Below are positions 25,950 to 35,680 of a DNA stretch of 64,000 bases, piece after piece; position 1 is the stretch's first letter, and each line of letters begins with the position of its first letter. The translations under genes were made by a program, and so were the position numbers. The stretch covers positions 88,060-152,059 of the forward strand of contig CEFQ01000010.1 in NCBI GenBank assembly GCA_900068845.1, in the 5' to 3' direction. The stretch comes from Enterobacter ludwigii (lineage in GTDB: Bacteria > Pseudomonadota > Gammaproteobacteria > Enterobacterales > Enterobacteriaceae). Under the pieces are notes generated by a model. It saw only the letters and a list, made by a program, of their open reading frames with translations. It was not told the DNA's origin and did not search any database.

Positions 25950-27266
25950 GTGCTGGAACGACTCTCCTGGAAGAGACTTTTGACCGAGCTGGCGCTGGTC
26001 TGTTTACCTGCGCTGGTGTTGGGTCTGTTGTTCGGCTATCTGCCGTGGCTACTGCTGATTGCGGTGAGCTGCGTGATGTTGTGGCATTTCAGAAATCTGA
26101 TGCGTTTGTCGCACTGGCTGTGGGTCGATCGTTCAATGACGCCGCCCACCGGACGCGGCAGTTGGGAACCGCTGTTCTATGGTCTGTATCAGATGCAGCT
26201 GCGCAACCGGCGGCGGCGGCGTGAGCTGGGTAATCTGATCAAACGTTTCCGCAGCGGTGCAGAATCGCTGCCGGATGCCGTGGTACTGACCACTGAAGAG
26301 GGCACCATTTTCTGGTGCAATGGTTTGGCGCAACAGCATCTTGGCTTGCGTTGGCCGGAGGATAACGGCCAGAACATCCTCAATTTGCTGCGTTATCCTG
26401 AATTTTCCCGTTATATCCGCCAGCGCAAGTTCGACATGCCGCTGACGCAGATCCTCAATAATCAGCATCATATGGAATTCCGCGTGATGCCATACAGCGA
26501 AGGGCAGTGGCTGATGGTGGCGCGTGATGTCACCCAAATGCACCAGCTGGAAGGCGCGCGACGTAACTTCTTTGCTAACGTCAGCCATGAACTGCGTACG
26601 CCACTAACGGTGCTGCAGGGTTATCTGGAAATGATGGACGACTCGGTAATGAACGAGCGCACGCGCAGCAAGGCATTGCATACCATGCAAGAGCAGACGC
26701 GACGCATGGACAGCCTGGTAAAACAGCTGCTGACCTTATCGCGGATTGAAGCGGCTCCGGCCATCGATCTGAAAGAGACAGTGGATGTGCCTGGCATGCT
26801 GCTGCTGTTGCAGCGTGAAGCGGAAACGCTGAGTCAGGGACGTCATACCATCCATTTCCACACCGATCCGCACCTTAAAGTGTTCGGCAATGACGAGCAG
26901 CTGCGTAGCGCCATTTCCAATCTGGTCTACAACGCGGTGAATCATACGCCGGAAGGCACGCGCATCGACATCAGCTGGTTGCGTACCAAACAAGGTGCGC
27001 AGTTTAAGGTGTGCGATGACGGGCCGGGCATCAGCGAGCAGCATCTGCCACGCCTCACCGAGCGTTTCTACCGTGTGGATAAAGCGCGTTCGCGCGCTAC
27101 TGGCGGCAGCGGTTTGGGGCTGGCGATTGTGAAACATGCGCTGGGCCATCATAACGCGCGGCTGGAAATCACCAGCGTGCCGCATCAGGAAACCTGTTTC
27201 AGCTTTCTTCTGCCGCAGCGGTTGATTGTGGCTAACGTGACTCAAGAGCGCGTTAACACCGAGTGA
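25950..27266 (+). CDS. phoR: Phosphate regulon sensor histidine kinase PhoR
   Basis: 438 residues: a hydrophobic N-terminal hairpin (about 12-50), a PAS domain (about 95-200), the phosphoacceptor motif [15 protein letters not shown] (His near 213), and an ATPase domain with [11 protein letters not shown] and [12 protein letters not shown]. It works with PstSCAB-PhoU to sense phosphate supply. The GTG start at 25950 follows ACGGAG. Confidence 0.97.
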   Translation: MLERLSWKRLLTELALVCLPALVLGLLFGYLPWLLLIAVSCVMLWHFRNLMRLSHWLWVDRSMTPPTGRGSWEPLFYGLYQMQLRNRRRRRELGNLIKRFRSGAESLPDAVVLTTEEGTIFWCNGLAQQHLGLRWPEDNGQNILNLLRYPEFSRYIRQRKFDMPLTQILNNQHHMEFRVMPYSEGQWLMVARDVTQMHQLEGARRNFFANVSHELRTPLTVLQGYLEMMDDSVMNERTRSKALHTMQEQTRRMDSLVKQLLTLSRIEAAPAIDLKETVDVPGMLLLLQREAETLSQGRHTIHFHTDPHLKVFGNDEQLRSAISNLVYNAVNHTPEGTRIDISWLRTKQGAQFKVCDDGPGISEQHLPRLTERFYRVDKARSRATGGSGLGLAIVKHALGHHNARLEITSVPHQETCFSFLLPQRLIVANVTQERVNTE

Positions 27267-27290
27267 GTCAATTTATTGCCTATGCATTCA

Positions 27291-27338
27291 GGTGCGCATA
27301 AATGCGCACCCTACGAAAACCCAGCTCCGTAAACGTAG
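27291..27338. repeat. GTGCGCAT hairpin plus CCTACGAAAACCCAGC block
   Basis: GGTGCGCAT-AA-ATGCGCACC is a hairpin followed by CTACGAAAACCCAGCTC and GTAAACGTAG. The same block occurs inside the 11481-11665 element and, inverted, at 52601-52669. It abuts the 170 bp repeat directly. Confidence 0.75.
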
Positions 27339-27507
27339 AGTCGCCCTTCATGGCGTAATGCCAATCAGTTAAGCGCCGTATTAATTACCGCACATTCCGT
27401 AGCGGCGCGATTTATCGCGCAATAAATTGCGCCGCTACAATGTTTGCGCCAGGTAGTTGGGGTTTTCATCTCTTAACTGACCAGCATTACGCCATTCATG
27501 GCGACCT
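27339..27507. repeat. 169 bp element with terminal inverted repeats, copy 2 (inverted)
   Basis: This is the reverse complement of the 16491-16660 element, with about a dozen differences and one single-base gap by eye. The right end GCATTACGCCATTCATGG-CGACCT is intact; the left end has diverged slightly (AGTCGCCCTTCATGGCG). The palindromic core is at 27399-27438. Confidence 0.85.
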
Positions 27508-27599
27508 ATTCGCGCCTCGCTGGCTGCCATGACGCAATTTATTGCGCGTTAAATCGCGCCGCGACAGAATAGAGCCCTTATTGAATTGCGGAACCGCTC

Positions 27600-28526
27600 A
27601 TGAAATCGCTGTTGCTCTCCTGCATGCTGCTTTGCTCTGCTTTAGCACATGGCCAACAAACCATGCTGACCGGCAATCTGAGCAGCGTTGGATCGGACAC
27701 GCTTGGCTACCTGATGACCTTGTGGGGCGAGGATTTTAGCCGTCAGTCGCCGGGCGTGAACGTTCAGGTGCAGGCGGCGGGATCTTCTACCGCACCGACC
27801 GCGCTGGCGGCGGGTGCTGCTCAACTGGGCGCGATGAGCCGCCCGATGCAAATCGATGAACGTCAACTCTTTACCGCGCGCTACGGCTACCCGCCGCTGG
27901 CCGTGCCGGTGGCGATGGATGCGCTGGTGGTAGTGGTCAATCAGGATAACCCGTTGCCGCGCATTGCGCCGCAACAGCTCGACGCGCTGTTCTCCATTAC
28001 CCGCCTGTGCGGCGGGCGGCAAGTGCCGCAACGTTGGGGCGATCTCGGCCTGAGCGACAGCCGCTGGGCCACGCGCAGCATTCAACGTTATGGCCGCAAC
28101 TCGGCTTCGGGAACGTGGGGCTTTTTCAAGCAGCAGGCGCTGTGCAAAGGGGATTTTCGCGCTGACGTTGCCGAATTCCCCGGTTCTGCGGCGGTGGTAC
28201 AAGCCGTTGCCGCCACGCCTAACAGCATTGGTTATGCCAGTTTTGGCTTTCATCTCAGTGGGGTGAAAATGCTGCCGGTCGTCACGGCAAACGGCGACAG
28301 CGTGATGCCGGATGCCGAATCCATTCGCAGCGGCCGCTATCCGTGGTCGCGTCCGCTCTATATCTATGTCAATAAAGCGCCGGGTAAACCGCTGCCGCCG
28401 CTGGTCAATGCGTTTCTGCATCAGGTCTTGTCGCCGCAGGGTCAACGTCGGGTGAGTGAAGCCGGTTATCTGCCATTGTCGGATAGCCAGATGTCACAAG
28501 CACGCGCGGCAATTGAGGGAAATTGA
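27600..28526 (+). CDS. PstS-like phosphate-binding periplasmic protein, 308 aa
   Basis: A Sec signal peptide (MKSLLLSCMLLCSALAHG) leads into a PBP-like domain. SVGSDTLGYLMTLW and QAAGSSTAPTALAAG match the phosphate-binding SSG-type loops, with GRNSASGTWGFF as the third loop. It is shorter and different from the PstS of the pst operon; no transporter genes are adjacent. Its place after phoR suggests a role in phosphate scavenging or signalling. The ribosome site is weak. Confidence 0.82.
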   Translation: MKSLLLSCMLLCSALAHGQQTMLTGNLSSVGSDTLGYLMTLWGEDFSRQSPGVNVQVQAAGSSTAPTALAAGAAQLGAMSRPMQIDERQLFTARYGYPPLAVPVAMDALVVVVNQDNPLPRIAPQQLDALFSITRLCGGRQVPQRWGDLGLSDSRWATRSIQRYGRNSASGTWGFFKQQALCKGDFRADVAEFPGSAAVVQAVAATPNSIGYASFGFHLSGVKMLPVVTANGDSVMPDAESIRSGRYPWSRPLYIYVNKAPGKPLPPLVNAFLHQVLSPQGQRRVSEAGYLPLSDSQMSQARAAIEGN

Positions 28527-28611
28527 AGAACGTGCATCTGAACATGAAATAGTTTCATGTGACCTGAATTTTCTTCCGTTGCCGAATGTGTAACAGCGTG
28601 GCATTCTTCTT

Positions 28612-28635
28612 GGACATATAGCCGTCCAGATGGCT
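28612..28635 (+). promoter_or_regulatory. Three tandem candidate MetJ boxes
   Basis: GGACATAT, AGCCGTCC and AGATGGCT are contiguous 8-base units matching the MetJ consensus AGACGTCT at 5, 6 and 6 positions. They lie 58 bp upstream of the MetE-core gene. MetJ binds tandem met boxes in exact 8 bp phase and represses methionine genes. Confidence 0.5.
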
Positions 28636-28692
28636 GATATAACCCAGCGAAATTATACCCTGACGCAACTATGCGCTCAGCCAGGAGAGAAG

Positions 28693-29796
28693 ATGCCACG
28701 TCATAATCCGTTCCGTGCCGATACCGTCGGCAGTTTTCTGCGTCCCGCAGCCATCAAGCAGGCGCGTGTGCAGTTTGCCAATGGCGAAATCAGTGCCGAT
28801 CAATTGCGCCAGGTTGAAGATCGCGAAATCCGTCACGTTGTGGAGCAGCAGCGTGCCAACGGCCTGCAGATCGTTACCGATGGTGAATTCCGTCGCGCCT
28901 GGTGGCACTTCGATTTCTTCGGCGATCTGCACGGCGTAGAGCTGTTCGAAGCGGAGCAGGGCATTCAGTTCAACGGCGTGCAGACCAAAGCGCACGGCGT
29001 GAAAGTCACCGGTAAAGTGGCCTTTAATCCTCAACACCCGATGCTGGATCACTTCCGCTTCCTGCAAAGCGTGGCGGGCGATGCGGTTGCCAAAATGACC
29101 ATTCCAAGCCCAAGCGTGTTGCACTTCCGCGGTGGCCGTAAGGTGATCGATGCGACGGTTTATCCCGACCTCAAAGAGTACTTCGCCGATCTGGCGCAGA
29201 CCTACAAAGATGCCATCAAAGCGTTTTACGACGCGGGCTGCCGTTATCTGCAGCTGGATGACACCGTGTGGGCATACCTGTGCTCAACTGACCAGCAACA
29301 GCAGATCCGCGAACGTGGCGAAGATCCACAGGAACTGGCGCGCATCTATGCTGAAGTGCTAAACAGCGCGCTGGAAGGCAAGCCGGAAGATCTGACCGTT
29401 GGTCTGCATGTGTGTCGCGGCAACTTCCGCTCGACGTGGATCTCCGAAGGTGGCTATGAGCCGGTAGCCGAAGTGCTGTTTGGTGGCGTGAATATCGATG
29501 CCTTCTACCTTGAGTACGACAATGAACGTTCGGGGGGCTTCGAGCCGCTGCGCTTCCTTAAGCCAGGCCATCAGCAGGTCGTACTGGGCCTGATCACCAC
29601 CAAAACCGGTGAGCTGGAAGATGCGGCACAGGTGAAAGCGCGTCTGCAGGAAGCGTCGCAGTTCGTTAGCCTCAACCAAATCTGCCTCAGCCCGCAGTGT
29701 GGCTTTGCATCTACCGAAGAGGGCAACAGCCTGAGCGAAGAGCAACAGTGGCAGAAGATTCGTCTGGTGGTCGAGATAGCAAGAACGGTCTGGTAA
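28693..29796 (+). CDS. MetE C-terminal-like methionine synthase family protein (YxjG/YxjH type), 367 aa
   Basis: A single catalytic barrel of the cobalamin-independent methionine synthase family without the MetE N-terminal half. Zinc ligands are visible as GLHVCRGN (H239, C241) and SPQCGFAS (C336). VGSFLRP near the N-terminus and DGEFRR are family motifs. It would methylate homocysteine from an unidentified donor. The start is the ATG at 28693, with AGGAGA upstream; the open frame begins at 28630 without a site. Candidate MetJ boxes lie upstream and a hairpin terminator follows. Confidence 0.87.
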   Translation: MPRHNPFRADTVGSFLRPAAIKQARVQFANGEISADQLRQVEDREIRHVVEQQRANGLQIVTDGEFRRAWWHFDFFGDLHGVELFEAEQGIQFNGVQTKAHGVKVTGKVAFNPQHPMLDHFRFLQSVAGDAVAKMTIPSPSVLHFRGGRKVIDATVYPDLKEYFADLAQTYKDAIKAFYDAGCRYLQLDDTVWAYLCSTDQQQQIRERGEDPQELARIYAEVLNSALEGKPEDLTVGLHVCRGNFRSTWISEGGYEPVAEVLFGGVNIDAFYLEYDNERSGGFEPLRFLKPGHQQVVLGLITTKTGELEDAAQVKARLQEASQFVSLNQICLSPQCGFASTEEGNSLSEEQQWQKIRLVVEIARTVW

Positions 29797-29816
29797 TGCT
29801 GTAAACCTGAACAAAC

Positions 29817-29838
29817 AGGCGCGTAAATCGCGCCTTTT
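29817..29838 (+). terminator. Hairpin terminator after the MetE-core gene
   Basis: AGGCGCG-TAAAT-CGCGCCT followed by TTT, 20 bp after the stop codon. Confidence 0.8.
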
Positions 29839-30198
29839 GTGCATCTCAAGGCCGGTTTATGCAAAGAAATCTCCCGTACTGAGGAAAGTTTTAGCAAATC
29901 ATCTGGGGTGTTTTCCCGCTATTCCGCCGTGATTCACTGCTTTATCCCGCTATCTTGTTATATCCTTCTGGTTTTCCGATCCCGTATTGCCTTTCTTCGC
30001 TATAAACGTTCTAATTTGCGCCGTTGTCGATTTATCCCTCTGCGAACAGAAGAAAAGTAGTTTAAATCACCTGCGCTTTAGCGTTTTAGACCGCATATCA
30101 CGCTGGTCTTGCCTGATAAGGCTTTGTTTTAGTGCATCCAGAGGACAACACGAACCCAACTTCCACCGCAACATCAGCTACAGGCAGTACAGAAGTTT
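29839..30198. other. 360 bp leader region of brnQ
   Basis: The region has lower GC than its neighbours. Short open frames exist (for example from 29839 and 29987) but none has a ribosome site or a run of Leu, Ile or Val codons that would mark an attenuator peptide. The brnQ promoter must lie here; no operator was recognised. Confidence 0.5.
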
Positions 30199-31518
30199 AT
30201 GACACACCGTTTAACCTCCAAGGATATCCTGGCGCTGGGCTTTATGACGTTTGCCCTGTTCGTTGGCGCAGGAAATATCATCTTCCCACCGATGGTGGGA
30301 ATTCAGTCTGGCGAACACGTTTGGGTGGCGGCATTCGGCTTCCTGATTACCGCTGTTGGCTTACCGGTGATCACCGTTATCGCGCTGGCGCGTGTGGGCG
30401 GCGGCATTGATGCGCTGAGCTCACCGATTGGTAAAGCCGCCGGTTTGCTGCTGGCGACGGTTTGCTACCTGGCGGTTGGGCCGCTGTTTGCCACGCCGCG
30501 TACCGCTACCGTCTCCTTTGCCGTCGGCATTGCACCGCTGACCGGCGATGGCGCGCTGCCGCTGTTGATCTACAGCCTGATTTACTTCGCGCTGGTGATC
30601 GGCATCTCGCTCTATCCAGGCAAACTGCTGGATACCGTGGGCCACTTCCTTGCTCCGCTGAAAATTCTGGCGCTGATTGTGCTTGGCGTCGCCGTGCTGA
30701 TCTGGCCTGCCGGTGGCGTTTCACCGGGTACGGAAGAGTATCAGCGAGCGGCCTTCTCCAGCGGCTTCGTCAATGGTTATCTGACCATGGATACGCTGGG
30801 TGCGCTGGTGTTCGGTATTGTTATCGTCAATGCGGCGCGCTCACGCGGCGTTGAAGATGCCAAATTACTCACGCGCTATACCATGCTGGCCGGCATCATT
30901 GCGGGTATCGGTTTGACGCTGATTTACCTGACGCTGTTCAAACTCGGCAACGATAGCGGTGCGTTGGTTGCGCAGAGCGCCAATGGTGCTGAGATTCTGC
31001 ATGCTTACGTGCAGCAGACCTTCGGCGGTATGGGCAGCTTCTTCCTTGCAGCGCTGATCTTCGTGGCCTGCATGGTGACGGCGGTGGGCCTGACCTGCGC
31101 CTGCGCAGAATTCTTTGCGCAATATGTTCCGCTGTCGTATAAAACGCTGGTATTTATTCTGGGTCTGTTCTCCATGGTGGTGTCGAATCTCGGCCTGAGC
31201 CATCTGATTCAGATCTCGATTCCGGTGCTGACGGCGATTTATCCGCCATGTATCGTGCTGGTGGTACTGAGCTTCACGCTGAAGTTGTGGAACAAAAGTT
31301 CACGTATCATCGCGCCGACCATGTTGGTCAGCCTGCTGTTCGGTATCGTTGATGCCATCAAAACCACCAGCTTTAAAGATGTGCTGCCGCTGTTCAGTCA
31401 GCATCTGCCGCTGGCCGATCAGGGACTCTCCTGGTTGCCGCCATCGCTGGCGATGATGGTGATTGCTGCGGTGGTTGATCGGGCAAAAGGACGTGAGCAG
31501 GTCGCCGTTCATCAGTAA
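30199..31518 (+). CDS. brnQ: Branched-chain amino acid transporter BrnQ (LIV-II)
   Basis: 439 residues with about 12 membrane helices; a sodium- or proton-coupled importer of Leu, Ile and Val in the inner membrane. Family stretches include [17 protein letters not shown] near the N-terminus and [14 protein letters not shown]. The gene order phoR-brnQ-proY is that of E. coli, with two genes inserted after phoR. A terminator follows. Confidence 0.96.
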   Translation: MTHRLTSKDILALGFMTFALFVGAGNIIFPPMVGIQSGEHVWVAAFGFLITAVGLPVITVIALARVGGGIDALSSPIGKAAGLLLATVCYLAVGPLFATPRTATVSFAVGIAPLTGDGALPLLIYSLIYFALVIGISLYPGKLLDTVGHFLAPLKILALIVLGVAVLIWPAGGVSPGTEEYQRAAFSSGFVNGYLTMDTLGALVFGIVIVNAARSRGVEDAKLLTRYTMLAGIIAGIGLTLIYLTLFKLGNDSGALVAQSANGAEILHAYVQQTFGGMGSFFLAALIFVACMVTAVGLTCACAEFFAQYVPLSYKTLVFILGLFSMVVSNLGLSHLIQISIPVLTAIYPPCIVLVVLSFTLKLWNKSSRIIAPTMLVSLLFGIVDAIKTTSFKDVLPLFSQHLPLADQGLSWLPPSLAMMVIAAVVDRAKGREQVAVHQ

Positions 31519-31538
31519 GCGACATTGCTGTTAATTCC

Positions 31539-31563
31539 AACCACGGGCTTGCCCGTGGTTTTT
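31539..31563 (+). terminator. Rho-independent terminator after brnQ
   Basis: AACCACGGGC-TT-GCCCGTGGTT followed by TTT. It separates brnQ from proY, whose start is about 25 bp downstream. Confidence 0.85.
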
Positions 31564-31585
31564 CATTTTCAAGGTACTGAGTGTT

Positions 31586-32941
31586 ATGCAAGAAACCAAT
31601 AAGCTCAAACGCGGACTGAGCACGCGCCACATTCGCTTTATGGCACTGGGTTCGGCGATTGGCACCGGGCTGTTTTACGGCTCGGCCGATGCCATCAGAA
31701 TGGCAGGCCCAAGCGTGTTGCTGGCGTACATCATCGGCGGTGCGGTGGCGTACATCATCATGCGTGCGCTGGGTGAGATGTCGGTCAACAACCCGCAGGC
31801 CAGCTCATTCTCGCGCTATGCGCAGGATTATCTCGGCCCGCTGGCAGGTTACATTACCGGCTGGACCTACTGTTTTGAAATCCTGATCGTGGCGATTGCC
31901 GACGTAACGGCGTTTGGTATCTACATGGGCGTGTGGTTCCCCGAGGTACCGCATTGGATTTGGGTGCTGAGCGTGGTACTGATTATCGGTGCCATCAACC
32001 TGATGAGCGTGAAAGTGTTTGGTGAAGTTGAGTTCTGGTTCTCCTTCTTCAAAGTCGCCACCATTATCATCATGATTCTTGCCGGCTTCGGCATGATTTT
32101 CTGGGGCATCGGTAACGGTGGGCAACCGACCGGCATTCACAATCTGTGGACCAACGGCGGCTTCTTCGCGCACGGCATTGTCGGCATGCTGCTGTCGCTG
32201 CAGATGGTGATGTTTGCTTACGGCGGCATTGAGATCATCGGGATTACGGCCGGTGAAGCAGACGATCCTAAGACCTCGATTCCTCGCGCTATCAACTCGG
32301 TGCCGATGCGTATTCTGGTGTTCTATGTGGGTACGCTGTTTGTCATCATGTCGATTTATCCGTGGAATCAGGTGGGCACTTCCGGCAGCCCGTTCGTGCT
32401 GACCTTCCAGCATTTGGGTATCGCGGCGGCGGCTTCAATCCTCAACTTCGTGGTGCTGACGGCTTCATTGTCGGCGATCAACAGCGATGTATTTGGCGTG
32501 GGACGAATGCTGCACGGTATGGCGCAGCAAGGTCACGCACCCAAGGTATTCCAGAAAGTGTCTAATCGCGGGATTCCGTGGGTGACCGTGTTAGTGATGA
32601 TGATGGCGATGTTAATCGCGGTCTATCTCAACTACCTGATGCCAGAAAAAGTGTTCCTGGTGATCGCCTCGCTCGCCACCTTTGCGACCGTTTGGGTATG
32701 GATCATGATTCTGCTGTCGCAAATTGCCTTCCGCCGCAAAATTGGCCAAGAGCAAGCTGGGAAGTTGGATTTCGCTATGCCAGGTGGCAGTGCAACCGCG
32801 TGGTTTGGCGTGGTGTTCCTGGCCTTCATTATTGGGTTGATTGGTTATTTCCCGGATACGCGCGTGTCGCTGTACGTTGGTTTCGCGTGGATTGCCGTGC
32901 TGTTGCTGACGTGGCCGCTGGTGAAAAAGCGTAAGGGCTGA
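31586..32941 (+). CDS. proY: Proline-specific permease ProY
   Basis: 451-residue APC-superfamily amino acid permease. [20 protein letters not shown] (residues 15-34) is the first-helix signature of the AAT family; [18 protein letters not shown] is the conserved loop. The position after brnQ supports ProY rather than another AAT member. In E. coli malZ follows; it is absent here. Confidence 0.9.
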   Translation: MQETNKLKRGLSTRHIRFMALGSAIGTGLFYGSADAIRMAGPSVLLAYIIGGAVAYIIMRALGEMSVNNPQASSFSRYAQDYLGPLAGYITGWTYCFEILIVAIADVTAFGIYMGVWFPEVPHWIWVLSVVLIIGAINLMSVKVFGEVEFWFSFFKVATIIIMILAGFGMIFWGIGNGGQPTGIHNLWTNGGFFAHGIVGMLLSLQMVMFAYGGIEIIGITAGEADDPKTSIPRAINSVPMRILVFYVGTLFVIMSIYPWNQVGTSGSPFVLTFQHLGIAAAASILNFVVLTASLSAINSDVFGVGRMLHGMAQQGHAPKVFQKVSNRGIPWVTVLVMMMAMLIAVYLNYLMPEKVFLVIASLATFATVWVWIMILLSQIAFRRKIGQEQAGKLDFAMPGGSATAWFGVVFLAFIIGLIGYFPDTRVSLYVGFAWIAVLLLTWPLVKKRKG

Positions 32942-32991
32942 TGTTATTTCAGGTGCGCATCAGTGAGCACCTATTGGATATATCGCAATTT

Positions 32992-33031
32992 GTAGCGGCG
33001 CAATTTATTGCGCGATAAATCGCGCCGCTAC
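32992..33031. repeat. 40 bp palindromic repeat core
   Basis: GTAGCGGCGCAATTTATTGC to GCGCCGCTAC, the same core as at 16560-16599, followed by the shared CGGAATGTGC. The terminal GGTCGCC ends of the long element are missing here. Confidence 0.8.
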
Positions 33032-33229
33032 GGAATGTGCATTAATCGCAAGCGTAAAATAAAACGTAGAAAACAACGCGAAATATTAAATAGTCAAACG
33101 CAGTGATGTGATCAAAAAATAATTCGGCGCATCCTGTCGCCGAAAATACATCAAAAAAGGAGAAAATAAGTAATGCTAAGGGATGTTTGACTTACTCAGC
33201 ATATCGCATTTTGATTGTTGTCGGCATGT

Positions 33230-33262
33230 TCAGAAAAAAAAGAGAAAACTCCCACATGGGAA
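33230..33262 (-). terminator. Possible terminator of the minus-strand inositol-phosphatase-like gene
   Basis: Read on the minus strand, TCCCA and TGGGA form a short stem followed by GTTTTCTCTTTTTTTT. The stem is short, so this is a weak call. Confidence 0.4.
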
Positions 33263-33344
33263 TAGAGAATTACTTACAGTTAATTTAAGTGATTTTCCTG
33301 AAAAGTTAAGCTCGCATAATTTAACGCGCTTAACCTCAAAAAAA

Positions 33345-34154
33345 TTATAACGTCACATGTGCAGGCAGCAGCGCTTTCAACTGTGGATAAATCACGGCAT
33401 TGGCCAGTAGCACCGGATTGCCGTGCTGCAAACCTTCATGACCGAGATAATCGTTGGTGATGCCGCCCGCTTCACGCATCAGCACAATGCCCGGTAAGCC
33501 ATCCCACGGATTCATGTGTGCTTCGTAGTAACCCATTAATCGACCCGCCGCCGCCCACGCACTCATCAACGCGCCAGAACCGTTGCGGATAAACATGCCA
33601 CCCTGTGCCAGTAACGCGCCGATAAAGGTAGTGAGCGGTTCAATAGGCTGGCTGTTGGAACTGCCGAGACCCAGCAATCCCTGATTGAGCTGCTGCGCAC
33701 TGTGCGATTGAATGCGTTTATCATTGACCCATGCCCCTTTTCCCCGACAGGCATGAAAAGTTTCTTGATGATTGGGATCGCAAACCACGCCAATTACCGC
33801 TTCATTTTCACAGACAATGGCCAGCGAAACGCACCAGTTGTGCAGGCCATTAACAAAGCTGCTGGTGCCATCAATCGGATCGATCACCCAGATAAAGCGC
33901 GCGCCGGAGGTCATGCCGCCGCTCTCTTCGCCCAGTACCGCATCGTCAGGAAAACGTTCGTGGATCAGATGCTTGACCAGTTGTTCAACGTTGCGATCGG
34001 CTTCGCTGGCCACATCCTGGAGATCCTTCTTATGCTCAACGACGAGCTGATGACGTTGCTGATACCACGATAAAGCACGGCTGGCGGCGGTTTTCGCAAC
34101 ATCACAGGCGAAGTGATAGCGTGCATCGAGTTCGGTAAGCGAAGCTGAAGACAT
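33345..34154 (-). CDS. Inositol monophosphatase family protein
   Basis: 269 residues with the two metal-binding motifs of the family, GEESGG (about 75) and WVIDPIDGTSSFVNG (about 89-103), and the C-terminal NPWDGLPG motif. Substrates in the family include inositol phosphate, histidinol phosphate and 3'-phosphoadenosine phosphate; the sequence does not decide. SuhB proper is at another locus in enterics, so this is a paralogue. It is an insertion relative to the E. coli proY-malZ-acpH order. Confidence 0.85.
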   Translation of the reverse strand: MSSASLTELDARYHFACDVAKTAASRALSWYQQRHQLVVEHKKDLQDVASEADRNVEQLVKHLIHERFPDDAVLGEESGGMTSGARFIWVIDPIDGTSSFVNGLHNWCVSLAIVCENEAVIGVVCDPNHQETFHACRGKGAWVNDKRIQSHSAQQLNQGLLGLGSSNSQPIEPLTTFIGALLAQGGMFIRNGSGALMSAWAAAGRLMGYYEAHMNPWDGLPGIVLMREAGGITNDYLGHEGLQHGNPVLLANAVIYPQLKALLPAHVTL

Positions 34155-34296
34155 CTTTCCCTCTTATGATTGTCAGGCTGGAGGAGCAACAACTGACGCC
34201 GAAAATGGCGTCCTGGCTGTGTGACGGACTTAACAAAAGTTAAGAAAGGCTTCATTAAGCCGTAGATGACCGCGCCTGACAAGAGGAGTAGAAGCA

Positions 34297-34327
34297 CAGC
34301 CAGCGAAATTTTTATTTTCGCTGGCTG
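34297..34327 (-). terminator. Strong hairpin after the YbdG-like gene
   Basis: CAGCCAGCGAAA and its exact inverse form a 12 bp stem with a 7 base A/T loop. It is downstream of the minus-strand channel gene and is probably its terminator. Confidence 0.75.
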
Positions 34328-34345
34328 GTAAAGCGGGATGAAGCG

Positions 34346-35596
34346 TTAGTGGCGGGTTCGCACGCCAATTTGACGCATGTCATTACCGGTAGGTGATTGG
34401 TGTACGCGCAGTCCAAAGGCAGGCAGAACCGCGTAAATATGGTCGAAGATATCTGACTGAATATCCTCATACTCTTTCCACACCGTGGTGCTGGTGAAAA
34501 CATAGACTTCCAGCGGCAAGCCGTTCTCACCCGGTGCTAACTGACGTACCATTAACGTCATCTCTTTATGAATGCGCGGATGCTGCTCCAGCCAGCTTTG
34601 CAACCAGACACGGAAAGTACCGACATTCGTTAAGCGACGTCCATTCAGCGGTGAATTCAAATCACAGCCCAGCTGCGCATTCCATGCAGCGACCTCTTCA
34701 CTTTTACTGTTTAGATACGGCGTCAGCAGATGAGCGCTTTTCAGTTGCTGCATCATGGCGTCATCGAGAAAGGCAATGCTGGTGGTATCTAAATGAATAC
34801 TGCGTTTAATACGACGTCCGCCCGATTCCGACATGCCACGCCAGTTTTTAAATGAATCAGAAATAAGCGCATAGGCAGGAATAGTGACAATGGTGTTATC
34901 CCAGTTGCGTACTTTTACCGTGGTCAGTGAAATATCGATCACCGCACCGTCCGCGCCATATTTCGGCATTTCCAGCCAGTCATTCATTTTCAGCATGTTA
35001 TTTGCTGCCAGCTGAATACCGGCAACCAGGCCCAGAATGGGATCCTTAAATACCAGCATCAACACCGCCGTCATGGCGCCGAGTCCAGTGATCAATACGC
35101 CCGGAGATTTTCCCAGCAGCAGCGAGATAATCATGATCACCATTAAAATAGCGGCGATCAGTTTCACGCTTTGGATGATTCCGCGCAGCGGCAATTGCTG
35201 TGCCAGCATGCTATTAACGCTGAGTTGTTGCAGCAGATCCAGCAAGGAGAACAGCATGAGAAGCGCGAAGATCATCATCCAAAGCTGGGCGACAATCAGC
35301 AGCGCACTGTATAACTGGCTGCTGTCATGCAGGAATAATTCGGTTTGTAATTTAAATAACACGCCTTGCATCAGCCATACGCTGCGGCTAAACAGGCGGC
35401 TGTTAATCAACGCCTTCGGCCACTGGCGACTGCTTTTTTCGGTGTAACGACGCAGCAGCGGCAAGATAGCGCGGTGCAGAATGGCGTGAGTGATAAGCGA
35501 GATGGCAAAGATAATGGCAATCACTATTCCCAATGCCATGATGTGCGTATAGCTAAGGCCGGCTTCTGCGAGCCGATTTGCAATAAGATGCTGCAT
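34346..35596 (-). CDS. ybdG: Mechanosensitive channel of the YbdG (MscM) type
   Basis: 416 residues, against 415 in E. coli YbdG. Several N-terminal membrane helices are followed by the MscS pore and beta domain: GLGAMTAVLMLVFKDPILGL is the pore helix, then LEMPKYGADGAVIDISLTTVKVRNWDNT. It opens under osmotic down-shock. In E. coli ybdG is elsewhere, so the gene has moved or is a paralogue. Confidence 0.87.
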   Translation of the reverse strand: MQHLIANRLAEAGLSYTHIMALGIVIAIIFAISLITHAILHRAILPLLRRYTEKSSRQWPKALINSRLFSRSVWLMQGVLFKLQTELFLHDSSQLYSALLIVAQLWMMIFALLMLFSLLDLLQQLSVNSMLAQQLPLRGIIQSVKLIAAILMVIMIISLLLGKSPGVLITGLGAMTAVLMLVFKDPILGLVAGIQLAANNMLKMNDWLEMPKYGADGAVIDISLTTVKVRNWDNTIVTIPAYALISDSFKNWRGMSESGGRRIKRSIHLDTTSIAFLDDAMMQQLKSAHLLTPYLNSKSEEVAAWNAQLGCDLNSPLNGRRLTNVGTFRVWLQSWLEQHPRIHKEMTLMVRQLAPGENGLPLEVYVFTSTTVWKEYEDIQSDIFDHIYAVLPAFGLRVHQSPTGNDMRQIGVRTRH

Positions 35597-35680
35597 AAGA
35601 TTTCCCTGAGTGTGACGAAAATTAAGGTCACGCAGGGTAGGGGATGGGAAATTTCCCGTCCAACAGACGGGTCTTGAATT

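Larger units (their letters stand above)
27267..27599. other. 333 bp repeat-filled gap between phoR and the PstS-like gene
   Basis: Almost all of this gap is repeat: a 48 bp block at 27291-27338, the 169 bp element at 27339-27507, and a partial core (GCAATTTATTGCGCG..., about 27536-27566). No Pho box was found in the short remainder before the PstS-like gene. Confidence 0.7.
32942..33344. other. 403 bp gap between proY and the inositol-phosphatase-like gene
   Basis: Contains a GTGCGCAT-type half hairpin (about 32952-32972), a repeat core at 32992-33031, then about 300 bp of AT-rich sequence without a credible ORF. A small hairpin before an A-rich stretch (33230-33262) may terminate the minus-strand gene. 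Nothing else was recognised. Confidence 0.55.

Noticed and set aside
29839-30198. Leader peptide or attenuator before brnQ
   Set aside because: Short open frames exist but none has a run of Leu, Ile or Val codons or a nested terminator and antiterminator.
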